Shown here piece after piece: positions 1-14,210 of a DNA stretch of 64,000 nt. Source of the DNA: Chamaecrista fasciculata (Eukaryota; Streptophyta; Magnoliopsida; Fabales; Fabaceae); assembly GCA_003254925.1 (NCBI GenBank), contig QANZ01020146.1:174043-238042 (forward strand). The letters run 5' to 3'. The notes beneath the pieces were generated by a model, which did no database searches, had not been told where the DNA came from, and worked only from the letters and a program-made list of their open reading frames with translations. The translations under genes were made by a program, and so were the position numbers. Positions within the stretch are counted from its first letter, which is position 1. Each line of letters starts with the position of its first letter.

Positions 1-823
1 AGACTTTCCTATTTGATGAATGATGAAGAATCTTGAAGAGTCCTTATATATAGCACTATTTAGGACAAGCCTTAGGATGCTTGCATGCCATTTTGATTGA
101 GGTGTTCCTTGACCTCTTTCACTTCCAGCATATTTTTGCTATCTTGGTCTTAGTGTCATTTGATTTTTCCTCATTACTTAGCTCGCCCTTGGATTTGGCG
201 TACAAAAAGTTGCTATAGCTTTTACATGTAAAGCCTTTCTGAGAATCGTGACAAAACAACAATGGAAGGACATGGTAGGATAGAAATTTCAAATTTGTAA
301 CATGATGGTTACTGCTACCTCTATATTGACCTAGGAGTTTTCATAGAAATTTCCTATTTTGCTTGATGCAATTGCAATGTGATACAATTCTTGATGCCGA
401 AGAACAAGCACCGTCCTTTTTACAACTAAACTAAAAGACACAAATTTTTATAGGGGTTTTCTTTTGAGTGATATATTGTTTGATAAGAGACAAAATAGTG
501 GTGGAATATGAGTCAATCTAGCCTTATGTCTGTTCATATATTTAGCTATAATCTTTAGTTGTCATAATCACGCTATGCTTTAGTTTCTTATTATAGTGTT
601 TGTTTTTTCAACCAGACTTGGCTTTGTTTACATGGATTGTGTGATTTTCTTGTTTATTGTTTTCAGTTGCTGTAGACTCTAAAATTATAGTTCTGTGCGA
701 GGCATATATGTTTAAGTGTTTCCTTAGTTTCATATTGTTTTATGACTACATCTGATGTGCTATGCAATTGACAGGCTCGCATTACTTTGGAATATTGTTT
801 GGATCCTTGCAGGTTTCTTAACT
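1..823. other. 5' flank and leader intron of the acyl carrier protein gene
   Basis: No coding exon was recognised here. A splice acceptor (ttgcag) ends at about 812, twelve bases before the chosen start codon at 824, so the 5' untranslated region is probably split by an intron whose first exon lies further left or outside the window. The rest is AT-rich and has no recognisable repeat. Confidence 0.5.
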
Positions 824-2564
<1,741 letters not shown>

Positions 2565-3346
2565 CTTCTTGTATCCAAGGTACTTGTTGCTAGAATACAT
2601 GAATGAAGACTTTATGATCTCCATGTTTAATTTTTAATAGCTGCTTCATAGGGGCAGTGATTTGAGGACTATGAATTGGAAAAGCCATTTGATCTGAAGA
2701 AGATTAATAGATCAAACTCAAATATACTGATTTGCTTACATTAGTTTTCTTCTTCATGATTAGCCCCATATCTTTTATAACATTAACCTCTCTACTTATC
2801 TTCCATAAAGTAACTGATCAAAACTTTCTGAACATTGACATCTAGTTTATATCATAATATCCATTGAACAATTTTGGGGGTCACTTTTGGCTCTCTGTAT
2901 GACATATAACAGAGTTCACACTGCTCAACTATCTAATTTCACTTTCACCCACATACATTTTACAATATACAATATACAACACACACATATATATATATAA
3001 TGGACCGTGGTGTTTAAAATCCATGCAACTCAATGCTGTGACTAAAGCGCCATCTAAGTGAGCCATGGTACTCATACTAATGAAACTACAAAATTCTTAG
3101 ATATTTAATCCACATAACGTGTAGATCTGATCAATCCTGTAGAAAAACATGCCAGGTGTTTGAAACTACAAAATCTGACATACTTGTCTTCTGATGATTC
3201 AGTTGATCTACAGCATTGTTGTAAATTAAATCTACCCAAGAATTCTCTTAAACAAAAATCTTGATGTACTTATGTACTTGGAATTTATCCACCACCCATT
3301 GGTTTCTTTGTCTGTTCAAGCATGCAAGGGATTGGAAATGGAATAA
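2565..3346. other. intergenic space between convergent genes
   Basis: This is the 3' flank of the acyl carrier protein gene (+) and of the Ole e 1-like gene (-), which converge here. It is AT-rich with a short TA/CA microsatellite at about 2975-2999. It also contains one arm (3136-3156) of an inverted repeat whose partner lies inside the Ole e 1-like intron. No gene is seen. Confidence 0.6.
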
Positions 3347-4720
3347 TCAATTGAACCTCAAGTTTCCAGCAGTGTAAGTTCTTATGCCATTCCCAAAGGA
3401 TGATAGGGTGAGTTTGTTGTTGTGTCTTTTGCCATAAGCTGGCTTGCATTGTGAGTCCTTTGGAATGTAATGGACTTTGACTGTGCATACTTTTTCCAAG
3501 TTGGGAATTGCATGAAGGTAGGAAGGGAGATCGATGATGAAATCTCCGAATTCATCGGTTACGCCTTTTGCTACTCTAGTTGATTTTCCTTTCCTCTCGC
3601 TGTCATGGCTGTGACAGTTGACACCAACCAAAGCTCCTGCATGAGTTTTTAGGATGATTCAGAAAATGAGTACTCCATAAATGAAATTTTATTAGCTAAG
3701 CTAATGACAATTTGGTCTGTAGATTGTGTTTGTTTGGCTTCAGTTCTCAAAAACTAAAGAATGTATGCATTTTTCTTTTTTGTCTTAACGTGGAGAACAG
3801 AGACTAATCTTACATTGCCTTATGGAACCTCTAAAGGTTATAAATTAGCCCTAAAAGTTCATGTGTATTTCTTGGGCTATCTAACAAAGAGATGCAGTGC
3901 AAGAGAACTTAGCTAAATGTTAGAATTAAAGATTAACTTGTACAAATTTTAAGAACTAATTTGTTAATTCAATCAATTTTAGGACCTTTTTTTTTTTCCA
4001 AATGCATCAATATCAATATTATGGTTCATTATGGTTGCATTACTATATTTTTGGTCCTGAGAAAAATAGTTGAGTTGAAGCTATTTCTTATTGAATCCTA
4101 AATGAAATTGTTTTTTCTTTTTAAAAAAAATAATTGGAGTCCCTGGTAGGCTGGTATTGACTTTTTATCTATAATTTATAAAATTTTGCTTACATGACTA
4201 GTGTTTATCATAATGGTCTTCTGAATATGTATGATTTATGTTCAAATAACAGAAAAAGATTTTTGGCAAATAAATAAATAACAAATTTGAAAAATAGCTA
4301 ACCTTTTATCGGCAAAAAAAAAAAACGGACATTGAAATATAATTTATGCCAAGCATTGTTTAAATAATCGAACTAAACAAATTTCAATCATTTTTTTAAA
4401 AACTCATGTTCTTTTTTCTATTATTTCGTATATACAATTTTCTTTTAATTTATCACGATTATTATATATTTATTTAAATAATTTTATATCTGAAAATTAT
4501 ATATAGGACAAAACTACCTGGCATGTTTTTTCTACAGGCCAAAAAAACTAGCCCAATATTACTAATTCAATCAAAGTTAAATCAGTGAACAGTAAAGTAC
4601 AAACCACGTACTTCAATGATTCAAGCTATTTTTAAAATATTAATCTTAAGTAACTTAGGTAAATTATTTATAATTTTGTCCTATATATAATATTTTAAAA
4701 AGAACATGCCAGGTAGTTTT
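3136..4720. repeat. dispersed inverted repeat, three arms
   Basis: The 21-base string at 3136-3156 (cctgtagaaaaacatgccagg) is repeated as its reverse complement at 4517-4538 with one extra T. The inner part of that second arm (aaaactacctggcatgtt, about 4510-4526) is again present as reverse complement at about 4703-4720. One arm lies outside and two lie inside the Ole e 1-like intron. They are probably remnants of one MITE family; no target duplications were found. Confidence 0.5.
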
Positions 4721-6761
4721 AAAAAAAACATATAATTTAGTCTTATATTAAAATATATAATTTAGTCTTTAAACAATCAAAATAATATACTTATTAATTA
4801 TTTTTATAGACTAAATAATATATTGTGTTAATATTTTAGGAACTAATTAAAGAGTATATTATTTTAATTTTTTAGTGACTAGATGTGTATCTTAGTCTTT
4901 CAAGAACTTCATTATTAACTCAATGATGTCAGTGATCTTTCAGAGATTAATTTATTAATTTACTCTTAATTAATTAACCTCCTATATGTTTAGAAAGTGA
5001 CTTAAATCTGTAAATTCTTGAGCAAAATATATTGGGGTGTACCGTGTATGCATACGTGGTGCTATGTAGCGAACCATTCCTAAATGGTTTACATGCATCT
5101 CTAGCATTAACTTATTTATTTTTTGGGCCTGAAACATGACATTAACTTGATTTTGAACCTCTTTTATTAGCATTTAGCTTTGATAATGAATATTATTTTT
5201 TTTATATATATATGTTCTAATACCAATATATATATCTGTGTGTGTGTGTGTGTCATTTTATGATAACGAAAATCAAATCATGAACATATGACTTTCTCAG
5301 AAAGCATGTCCTGCTGTTCTTGTCGTCATCGATCAGCTGCTAATGTGTTACTTTCTAGTTCTAAAAAATTAAGTAGCTTCAGAAATTTGTCAGCAAATTC
5401 TATCAGACACAGACACCATTCTTAAATTAATATATATATATATACACACACACATATATGGTTGAGTGAATTTGAAACAATATGGTTTTCTTGTTCTTGA
5501 AATTAAAACCGAAGTTTCAGTTTCACCCAACAAAAACAGAAACCATATACGTACCTGGCCTATTCAATATATTCATTTCTCACCAAATTAACAATGAAAC
5601 ACCAACATCATGTCACTACTTTAATTTGAAGTCTGTCCCCTTCATCTAGCTTGCTTTATATCACCCAATTCAATTAATTAATTAGATCTTGATATATTAT
5701 TGGAAATAAGAATGATCAATTGAATTGTTCAATTCCCCAACCTTAAAATTCCTCAAGTTTGGCTTAAAATAGTGCCACAAAACATTTTATGAGTGTCAAA
5801 ATTTAAAATTACTTTTTTCTAGTTCTGATACAATGAAAATAGAAAGAATTGACACATATGACATATATTGTTAATAAATATTATAATTTTTTAAAATTTT
5901 ATCAAAATTTACAAATATTTAACTATTATATATATATATATGATATCAGGCTTCATTAACGCCCTGAAGAACTTCTTTCAATATATATTGCTCAGAGTGT
6001 ATAATTAAGAAAAATAAGTTAATGAAATTATAGTGTGGCAATCTCAACCCATTACCCACTAACCCAGCCACAAAATTAACCAACCCAACCCAACCCATTT
6101 AAATAATATAATGGATCAAGATGGATTGGGTCCAAAATTGACCCATTAAATTTGGGTTGGGTTGGGTAAAAATCATGGGTTACCCAATCCAACCCAAATT
6201 TATATCAAAACTACGTAGTTTTATGAAGGGGGTGAATATGCAATTTCATAAATTTCAGAAATTATATCAATGGGAATTCATGTTTATATATCTTATATTA
6301 TATGGCTCCACTCCTTTCTGGTCGTCCACATTTTAAAACTATATATAGTACAAAATTAATAATAAGAGGAAAATTATTATTTGATCCCTTCTTTTTTACT
6401 GTGTTAACGATTTAGTCCCTCATTTATTTTACATACATATTTACGTGCCCGTTAGGGTACGCAAAGCCTCTAGTATATATATAAATATATATATAAATGC
6501 AGTGACACATAATTAAATAAATATGTACAAACCTGGAATTGGCGAATCACAATGAAGAGAGCCTGTGACAAGCACTGTAGAAAGCTTCTCCTCTCCATAG
6601 CCAGCCATTCTTACCATCTCTTCTCTGCTCATCAACTCCATAAACCAATCCCTCTCTTCTCCGGCCAACACCCTCGCCGCCGCCGCCGGAAATTCCATGA
6701 ATCCGGACACAAGAAGAAGGAGCATCATTAACACAACCCCAATCTCCTTATTATTGTTCAT
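3347..6761 (-). CDS. Ole e 1-like (pollen Ole e 1 allergen/extensin family) secreted protein, 172 aa, two exons
   Basis: Exon 1 is 6761-6533 and exon 2 is 3636-3347. The split Gly codon gives PIPG-ALVGVNC across the junction, with GT at 6532-6531 and AG at 3638-3637. Residues 1 to about 29 form a signal peptide with a Met/Leu/Val core and an Ala-rich cleavage region (PAAAA). The mature part has the Ole e 1 beta-barrel pattern: VTGSLHCD with Cys71, then Cys84, the stretch TDEFGDFIIDLP, Cys127 and Cys140. Family members are small secreted or cell-wall glycoproteins found in pollen and other tissues, with no known enzymatic reaction. The 2.9-kb intron is large and repeat-rich and holds a complete small Helitron (6291-6473), poly-AT tracts and GT/TA microsatellites. 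A TATA-like motif lies about 85 bp upstream of the start. Family assignment is strong; the tissue of action cannot be read from sequence. Confidence 0.88.
5233..5252. repeat. (GT)n microsatellite in the Ole e 1-like intron
   Basis: A run of about eight GT units follows a TA-rich tract at about 5200-5235. A further TA run lies at about 5926-5942. These are simple-sequence repeats and no function is implied. Confidence 0.8.
6040..6200. mobile_element. hAT-like MITE remnant rich in AACCC/GGGTT
   Basis: The segment starts with a GTGGCAA-like end followed by AACCCATTACCCA-type sequence, and its second half carries the reverse complement (GGGTTGGGTTGGG and similar), so it can fold back. A similar segment occurs at about 48550-48712. 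Ends resembling GGGTGGCAA are known from non-autonomous hAT elements, but no clean 8-bp target duplication was found here. Confidence 0.4.
6291..6473 (+). mobile_element. small non-autonomous Helitron, 183 bp, inside the Ole e 1-like intron
   Basis: It begins with TCTTATATTATATGG directly after an A and ends with CTAG directly before a T, as Helitrons do when they insert between A and T. About ten bases before the CTAG is an imperfect hairpin (cgtgcccgttagggtacg). A second copy with the same ends, hairpin and internal sequence is at 52681-52860. It encodes no protein and would depend on an autonomous Rep/helicase element elsewhere. Confidence 0.85.
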
Positions 6762-6841
6762 CCTTTTCGTGTGTATGTATGTGCTTAATTAATTGATCTC
6801 TCTTATAATTTGTTTATCAACTTTGGCTTTACGTCAACACA

Positions 6842-6849
6842 ATATATAG
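6842..6849 (-). promoter_or_regulatory. TATA-like motif of the Ole e 1-like gene
   Basis: On the minus strand the motif reads ctatatatt, about 85 bp upstream of the start codon at 6761. This is a suitable distance for a plant TATA box with a short leader. It is supported by position and motif only. Confidence 0.45.
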
Positions 6850-9612
6850 AGGTAATGCCATGAGGGATATATATATATAAACACACACACATACGACATG
6901 ATGTTGCTTAAATTACGGCTTTGCCCTTATAGGTTTGACTTTGATATATTATTATACGTATGCAATATAATTCAATGTTTGTACTACTCATGCATGCATT
7001 TGTTTACTGGTTTTGTATATGATGTTGAATTGCTGATAACCAAACTATGTGTATGTGGTAAACCAACATTGATTCATGACTTTACTTACTGATATAGTCA
7101 AGTTGATTATTTATAGTTAATTAATACAAACTTTCAACTTGCTAGGATGGATCGGATTGATTTTATTTATTTTGAAAATATCATGAGATTGCGGCGATCG
7201 ATCTCATCTTTAGCTTCTACTAATGAACATGTTGACATACGTGTAGATAAAAAATATAACAAAATGTGTCACATGAAATTCTTTTGTAAGAAAAATAATG
7301 ATATTAATTTTATTTTAAAAAAAGATAATATAAAATTAAAGACTTGCACTTATATATAAAAGATTTCACCTTAATTAAGGATAATAAATAATTATTAATT
7401 AATGAGGGTAAAATGGTAAGTTGGGTGACCAAGAAGAGAAGGAAAAGAAAATGGAAGTTGGAAAGGGAAGTTATTAAGGGTATTAGGTTGGTAGCCTAAT
7501 CTTATCGTATAAATTGAATATTCTTTCATATTAAAGAGAAATTAATTTATTTTAATTTTTAAAGAATTCTTTTAGTTTAAGGACAAAACAAAGAATTTAA
7601 CCTAAGCTTTTGTGCACGGCCACGTCTTTCTCTCTCTCTCTGCATTTCACACAAACCTTGCTAGCTTGTTACCAAAGCTACAGGCAATTAATAATATTTT
7701 TTCTCTAAACTCTTCAAGCCTATCCCAACTATTTTATATATTTTTCAAGCCCACCCTAACTCTCCCTCCCCAAAACTTGTCAAATTAACGCTTTAATTAA
7801 TGATTAAAGGTTATACAAATAATATACTTTTGCAACTCAAACGTCCTTAATTAAAGACGTACAAAACTTAAAATTAATTTATATATATATATATCACCAG
7901 TTTCTTTTTAATAAAGTGATCCTCGCTAATGTAAGAATTACTTCAATTTTTATTACTTTTGTGTAAATTCCAACTATTGATTTGTATGATAATTTGGCTA
8001 TTTAATCAAAGAAAATTATGATGAATTTTGATTAGCATTGAAATTTTCGGTTAAATACTCACATCAAGTTGCACTGGATAATTAAAAGCACTTTCATTGT
8101 GGTATTAAAATTAGCGGAATTTATGATTGTAGAATTAATGCCTTTAGTGCTATTGTAATTGTTTTTAGGCTTATCATATTTGTATGAATATTTCTTGTAA
8201 TAAAAATTTGAATTGAATATTTATAATTTATTACTGCCATAACTATACCATTTGGTTGAAAAATTATTACTGTTAAGTGAGCATAATGGTGACTAACATT
8301 CTTCGGTTGCATTTTTTCTAAAAAAATAATTATTTGTTTATATTTTTTCCACTTTTCCTAACACAGCCTATATTGGACTTCTATTTTTCGGAAAAAAAAA
8401 ATTCTGAATAGGACTGAAAATAAAAGAGACGATCCCATCGCTATCAATAATTTATTACTGCCATAATTCCATAACATTTGGTTGAAAAATGATATAACTG
8501 TTAGTAAGCATAATTGGAATTATGGCAGAAAATTATTTGGTTTTTTTATATACTCGATCCTCTGAAACATATATTTGGTTTTAAAGTTCAAAATATCAAT
8601 ATTATTTTTAAAACCTTAAAACAGAAAACTACGTCTAAAAAGTATTCTAAACTTCCAAAGCAATTTTAAAAAACCATTTTTAGATATAGAAATCAAACAG
8701 GCTGGCCCTTATTAGCACTGTGGTTTTAAGATTGTTGAAGAGTGAAGACTGTACTATTTAATATATCTTATTATAGATTTAAGAATATTTATCAATTCAA
8801 AGAAAAAAAAAAGAACCTCCCCTTTGTTTTATTCTTAAGGGCTAAGGCTATATATGTTACTTGTCTTCCTTAACTGGCAAGGTTGTAAAACTCCCCTCAA
8901 CAAATTAAAGCTACGATGAAATTACCAAAGTTGAGATGCTGGAACTTAAGGGGTAATTAACATGTTGATTTTGGATCTTTGCGAGAATTTGCTTTTGTTT
9001 GATTTGAGAATACGAGCACGAATTATTTGGGTAGAGTGTAGCTTAATTGATAGCAATTTGAACAGTATTATCTACTCTTCTTTAACATTATGTGGCTTAT
9101 TCATTTTTTTGAACCTTGACCATTGTTAAACTAAACTGATATAGCTTGATTTGAGATCACTTAGTAGTGAATTAAACCTCTCCACTTGGAAACCCATAAT
9201 TCATACTCAATGTCCATTAATTAATTATATCGTATTATGTTTCATACTGTGCTTTCACAATGCATACACTGTTAAGGCCTTACTAATCGCATGTATTATA
9301 TCTTCTAGCTTCCAATTATAGGGTTTTTTAGTGCAATAACATTACATTAATTTCGTCTCTTTTCTGGTGTCTAAAAGATTTGATCATATAAAACTTGTTA
9401 CTCTTTTTTGTAATAATTGGATTTAGCGTATGATCGTTTTAAATTAGTAGGTGTAACTTGTAAAATTCATATAAAGAATGCCTCGTTATGAATTGAGACA
9501 TTCATTTTTTTTTAAAAAAAATTGTCTTAAAATTAGCAAATTGGTTATTCTAATGGAAAATTTTGATTTGAGATGTTTGTTGAAAATTTCAAATATTTAG
9601 TCATATATTTTT
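6850..9612. other. intergenic region, no gene
   Basis: The region is AT-rich and has no credible exon. It contains a duplicated and fold-back segment at 8226-8530, listed separately. The short open frames present lack family resemblance and show codon use typical of noncoding AT-rich DNA. Confidence 0.5.
8226..8530. repeat. direct repeat pair with a terminal hairpin
   Basis: A unit of about 65 bp (aatttattactgccataa ... ttggttgaaaaat ... gcataat) occurs at about 8226-8290 and again, diverged, at about 8449-8512. In the second unit ctgccataattcc near 8458 is matched by ggaattatggcag at about 8515-8528, so the unit can fold. It is likely a MITE or its tandem remnant; the family was not recognised. 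Confidence 0.5.
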
Positions 9613-10150
9613 GGTCAAAGGTTCATTTTGGTCCTAAATGTATGCCTTAATGTTCATTTTGGTCCATTATGTTTCATAATTTTCAAATTGGTCCTAAATG
9701 TTGGCAAAATGATTCATTTTGGTCCTAAATATTGATAAAATGTTTCATTTTGGTCCCAAACTATTGAATTTAGCCATATTTCTCTCGTCTCTCATTTCAA
9801 TTTCAAAGTATTTGTTAAGAGGAACTCGTAGCTATGAATTCGTCGCATTCGAATTTGAAACGAGAGAGATATAATCAACTTTGCTTGTTTGACCATAAAA
9901 CGAAAGGTCTACTTTATGGACCAATTTGACGTCATTTGTTGACGACCCTAATTAGATATAGAAAGTACTCTTCGAGAACAATAAGTAGCTCTAAACTCGT
10001 CATGTTTGAACTTGAAACAAGTCATATTCAATAGTTGGGACCAAAATGAAACATTTGGCAAACATTTAGGACCAATTTGTACATTTTGAAACATAATGAA
10101 CCAAAATGAACATTAGGGCATACATTTAGGACCAAATTGACCCTTTAACC
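9613..10150. mobile_element. Mutator-like MITE, 538 bp (family with TTTTGGTCCTAAATG ends)
   Basis: The left end reads ggtcaaaggttcattttgg and the right end is its near reverse complement (ccaaattgaccctttaacc). The inverted arms continue for well over 50 bp. The flanks are tatattttt and tatactttt, a 9-bp target duplication with one mismatch, as expected for Mutator-like insertion. A copy in opposite internal orientation lies at 11432-11938. No transposase coding sequence is present. Confidence 0.75.
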
Positions 10151-10541
10151 TATACTTTTTCTTTGGAAAAATTCAAGAATTTAGCGACAAAACTACTGCA
10201 ATATGTTTTCTAAAATTTTGAAAAATGTAGCCGCAATTTTAAAACCACCACTAGTCATTTAGTGGCAGTTAACACAAAAAAAAAAAAAAACATTGCCAAA
10301 TATATTTTTTTGTAGTGGATATCTAATATTTATTATTTGTTAATTAAAATAAAATAATTGAAAATATCTATGATATCCAATAATTTTTAATTTTTACTAC
10401 ATGGATTTTATTCAATATCCAATAACTTTGAATACTAGTTTGAATTGTTATCCAATATCCATACTCTTTTCTTTCTTCTTTGGGGCTATACAAACTACAA
10501 AGAATACTCGTCTTGTTGGAAAGGACTAGGTATTAAAATTT

Positions 10542-10878
10542 GGGTAAATTATACTTTGGTATCCTATAGTTTAATTCTATTTCACTTTGATACCCTGTGG
10601 TTTGAAATCTGACACTTTGGTACCCTTTGGAGCTATTTTGTAATTTTAACCACAATAAATTTTGTAAAAATTACATATTGATCTCAAAATTTTTTTAAAG
10701 TTTTCATTTAGTCCCTAGATGATATGTATTCAGGGATCTATTTGTAATTTTTTGAAAATATTTTGGGGTCAATATGTAATTTTTGTAAAATTTGTTATGA
10801 TTAAAATTACAAAATAGCTCCAAAGGGTACCAAAGTGAAATAGGGTCAAACCATAGGGTACCAGAGTGTAATTTACCC
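10542..10878. mobile_element. Mutator-like MITE, 337 bp (GGGTAAATTA ends)
   Basis: Inverted ends gggtaaattatactttggt and its complement at the right end (accagagtgtaatttaccc) enclose a palindromic core. The flanking 9 bp are identical on both sides (ttaaaattt). Internal phrases such as ctttggtaccctttggagc are repeated in inverse in the right arm. It is noncoding. A diverged relative is at 51830-52223. Confidence 0.8.
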
Positions 10879-11270
10879 TTAAAATTTTATCTCTTACATT
10901 TATTTTTTTAATCTCTTTCACAATGGTGGGCTGAATTTCTTTAAAGTTTTGTTTGTGTTCTTGACTTCTTGTTTGTAAACATGTTATATGATTGATTTTT
11001 GTTGATTCTCACACAAAAACACACACGGTCACCTTTCTTTTCACCATTTGTTTGTTTTTTTTTTTGAAAGTTTCTAGGGGTTTGTAGGCTTCAAGCCCAC
11101 AAAAAGTTCTATGTTTTGTTTTTTGGAAAAGACCCGACCTCCTCATTTGTCCCTAAACAAATTGTTTTGAAGTCGGCAAGTCGCTACTCAAAATGGCCTC
11201 AATTATAAATAGGCTGGGTAAAAGATTTTTTTTTTTTTAATCACAAAGACAACGAATGGGGTCAAATCCT

Positions 11271-11313
11271 GACATCAAGAGCTTTTTTTTTTGGTTACGA
11301 CATCAAGAGCTTT
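11271..11313. mobile_element. micro-insertion: 13 bp with 15-bp target duplication
   Basis: gacatcaagagcttt occurs at 11271-11285 and identically at 11299-11313, separated only by tttttttggttac. Read on the minus strand the insert is GTAACC followed by an A-run, like the last bases of a polyadenylated retroposon. Confidence 0.6.
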
Positions 11314-11431
11314 AAATTCAAACAGACGAGTTCCTAATTTAAAAAACAAAATTGAGGTCATGGAAGTGACAAGTCTAGGGAGTAGGGACCTAATTGGCTA
11401 ATTTCAACTTAGCTTTTCTTGGTCTAAACTA

Positions 11432-11938
11432 GGTTAAAGGTTCATTTTGGTCCTAAATGTATGCCCTAATGTTCATTTTAGTCCGTTATGTTTCAAAATG
11501 TTCAAATTGGTCGTAAATGTTTGCAAAATGTTTTATTTTGATCCCAACAATTGAATATGGCTTGTTTCAAGTTCAAACGTGATGAGTTTAGAGCTTCGTA
11601 TTGTTCTCGAAGAGTACTTTCTCTATCCAATTGGAGCCGTCAGCAAACAAGGTCAAATCAGTCTTAAAAGTAGACTTCTTGTTTCATGGTCAAACAAGCG
11701 AAGTTGATCATATCTCTCTTGTTTCAAATTCGAATGCGACGAATTCAGATCTACGAATTCCTCTTAACAAGTCATTTGAACTTGAAATGAGAGACGAGTG
11801 AAATATGATCAAATTCAATAGTTTGGGACCAAAATGAATCATTTTTCTAACATTGAGGACCAATTTGAACATTTTGAAACGTAATGGACCAAAATGAACA
11901 TTAAGACATACATTCAGGACCAAAATGACCCTTTGAAC
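11432..11938. mobile_element. Mutator-like MITE, 507 bp, same family as 9613-10150
   Basis: The ends (ggttaaaggttcattttgg and its near complement) and interior match the element at 9613-10150 in the opposite internal orientation. The flanking 9-bp duplication tctaaacta is exact at 11423-11431 and 11939-11947, which defines the ends well. It is noncoding. Confidence 0.85.
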
Positions 11939-12589
11939 TCTAAACTAAATATTCTTTTTCAACAAATTTTTAGTTTCACTGAAAACTTGGATTTCATAGC
12001 TTTCTAACTTTTTTGGTTTGGTCTCATATGGAATTGTATTTTATTTTTGGCGATTTTTTGAAGTTCTGCCGAGAAATTGAAAGTAAAAACTTCAAATTAG
12101 TCTCAAATAGTGAAATATACGGGATAGATTTTAAATTAGTCTTAAATATTTTATTTATTTTATGTTGGTTTTACATATTTTTATAATTTCTCAAATTAGT
12201 CTCAAGCTATTGAATATAGTCATATATATCCCTCTTATTTTAAGTTCAAATGCAAGAAATTCAGAGTTATGAGTTGCTTTTGACGAGTACTTTCTCTATT
12301 TAATTAGAGTCAATAACAAATGAGGTCAGATTGAATTTCGAAAGTTGGTCACTTGTTTCACGATCAAACAATTGAAATTGGTTATATCATTCTTGTTTTA
12401 AGTACGAATGCGTTGAGTTTGAAATTATATGTTAACTCTTGAAGAATGATTTCTCTGACCAATTGAGACCGTTAACAAATAAAGTTAAATCGCGTCTCGA
12501 AAGTAAGTTTGGAGCTATACTTCTAGGATTTTCACTTTTAGTCCCAAAGGTACTCTCAAAACACAATTTGAAATGAAATTTAGATTTTA

Positions 12590-13466
12590 GCCAAAACGCT
12601 CATTTAGTTCACTACATTTGAGGTATGTTGCAATTCAGTACTTTATCTCTTCTTGTTACAATTTTGATCCTATAAGTTTCTTAAAAGTCATACAATTTGG
12701 TCTCAATGATTAAATGTGACAATATTTATCTCGTTTCAAATTTGAATGCAATGAGTTTGGAGCTACATGCTATTTTTGACAAGTTCTTTCTCTGCCTGAT
12801 TAGGATCGTCAACAAACAAGGTCAAATAAGGCTTTGATAGTGGGTTGCTTGTTTTATGGTTGAATGAGAAAAGTTGATCATATATCTTTCATTTCAAATC
12901 CAAATATGATGAGTTTAAAGCTACAAGTTATTCTTGATGAATATTTTTTCTACCTAGTTGAAATTGTTAACAAATAAGATCAAATCAAAACTTAAAGTAA
13001 ATTTGGACCATAAAGTGAAAAATTATATAAAATTGATCCTAAACTAACTCTATGGTTCAATTTGGTCTCATTTGCTTATGGTTCTAAGTTCTAACTTATG
13101 ATTTAAAAAATGACTCATGAAGAATAATATGTAAATCTAAACTCGTCACATTTGAATTTAAAATGATATAAATATGATTAAATTTTGCTCATTTAATCAT
13201 AAAATGAGCGGCCAACTTTCAAAGTCTAATTTGACATTATTTGTTGACGACCCTAAATTGAACAAAAAAAATGACTCGTCGAAACCGACACATAGTTCTA
13301 GACTGGTTGCATTCCAACTAAAAACAAAATATATATGACCATATTCAATCGTTGAGACCAAAAGTTAAACTTATAAGAAATTTATAAGACTAAAATTGTA
13401 ACAAACGAAGATAAAGAGTTAGATTGTAAGATAGCCAAAAATAAGAGACCAAAATTGCATTTTTGC
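12590..13466. mobile_element. diverged Mutator-like TIR element, about 880 bp
   Basis: The left arm (from gccaaaacgctcatttagt) and the right arm (ending accaaaattgcatttttgc) are inverse copies over about 80 bp, including the phrase ttgttacaattt in both. The interior carries several degenerate units seen in the neighbouring family (tttctctacc, gttaacaaataagatcaaat). The flanks give only an imperfect duplication, so the exact ends are uncertain. It is noncoding and older than its neighbours. Confidence 0.5.
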
Positions 13467-13845
13467 TTTAGTTTTTATTTTTGGGGTGAACCGTAGGTTT
13501 CTCGCCTTAATTTTTTATATCTGGAGGAGTCTTTCAAAATCTTGCGTGGGTCATAAACATTTTCCGATTCCCCTATTTGTTTCATATGTTCTTAATCTTG
13601 ATGATTTCGTCAAATTTTATAAATAAGGACCAGTTTGCAAAACTATCATGGGTTAGGTCTTAGTTGTGATCAAATTTTATAAATAATAAGTGAATAAGGT
13701 AAGACTTTACTGCTTAAACCTAAAAGTCATTAGTTGGTTTGACATTAACGCACAATCCTTATCCTCAATAATAATGTCTTGTTGATTAATTGATTTTCGG
13801 TTTTCTTCTTCAAAGTAATAGAAGACTCCTTTTGTTCGCAATTAG

Positions 13846-14210
13846 CAATGAAGCATAAACACTTTATTTTAATAGTATGTTGTCGTGTCAGATATGTGTC
13901 CATATTTGACACGTGTACGATATCCATACGATACAATTAATAAATTTTATAATATAAAATTAATTTTTTTGTAACTTTATTATGACAAAAAATAGAAAAT
14001 AATATCACATATGATATTTATTATGAATAGATACTATAATTTTTAAAATTTTCATCAAAATTTACAAATTTTTAATTATTTATATATATAAATATATGTC
14101 GTGTCATGTCGTATCGTATCGTATAATTTTAAGAATTTAAGAATTTGATGTGTCAGTGTATCTGTGTCTGTGTCGTATCCCGTATTAGTGTCAGTATCCA
14201 TGCTTCATAG
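13846..14210. mobile_element. short TIR element, 365 bp, with 8-bp duplication
   Basis: The ends caatgaagcat and atgcttcatag are inverted (10 of 11 positions). The interior has inverse blocks rich in gtatcgta/tacgatac and gtgtc. The flanking gcaattag is identical at 13838-13845 and 14211-14218. An 8-bp duplication fits hAT-like, or Mutator-like with one base lost. A stretch with the same core is at about 5840-5950 in the Ole e 1-like intron. Confidence 0.7.
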
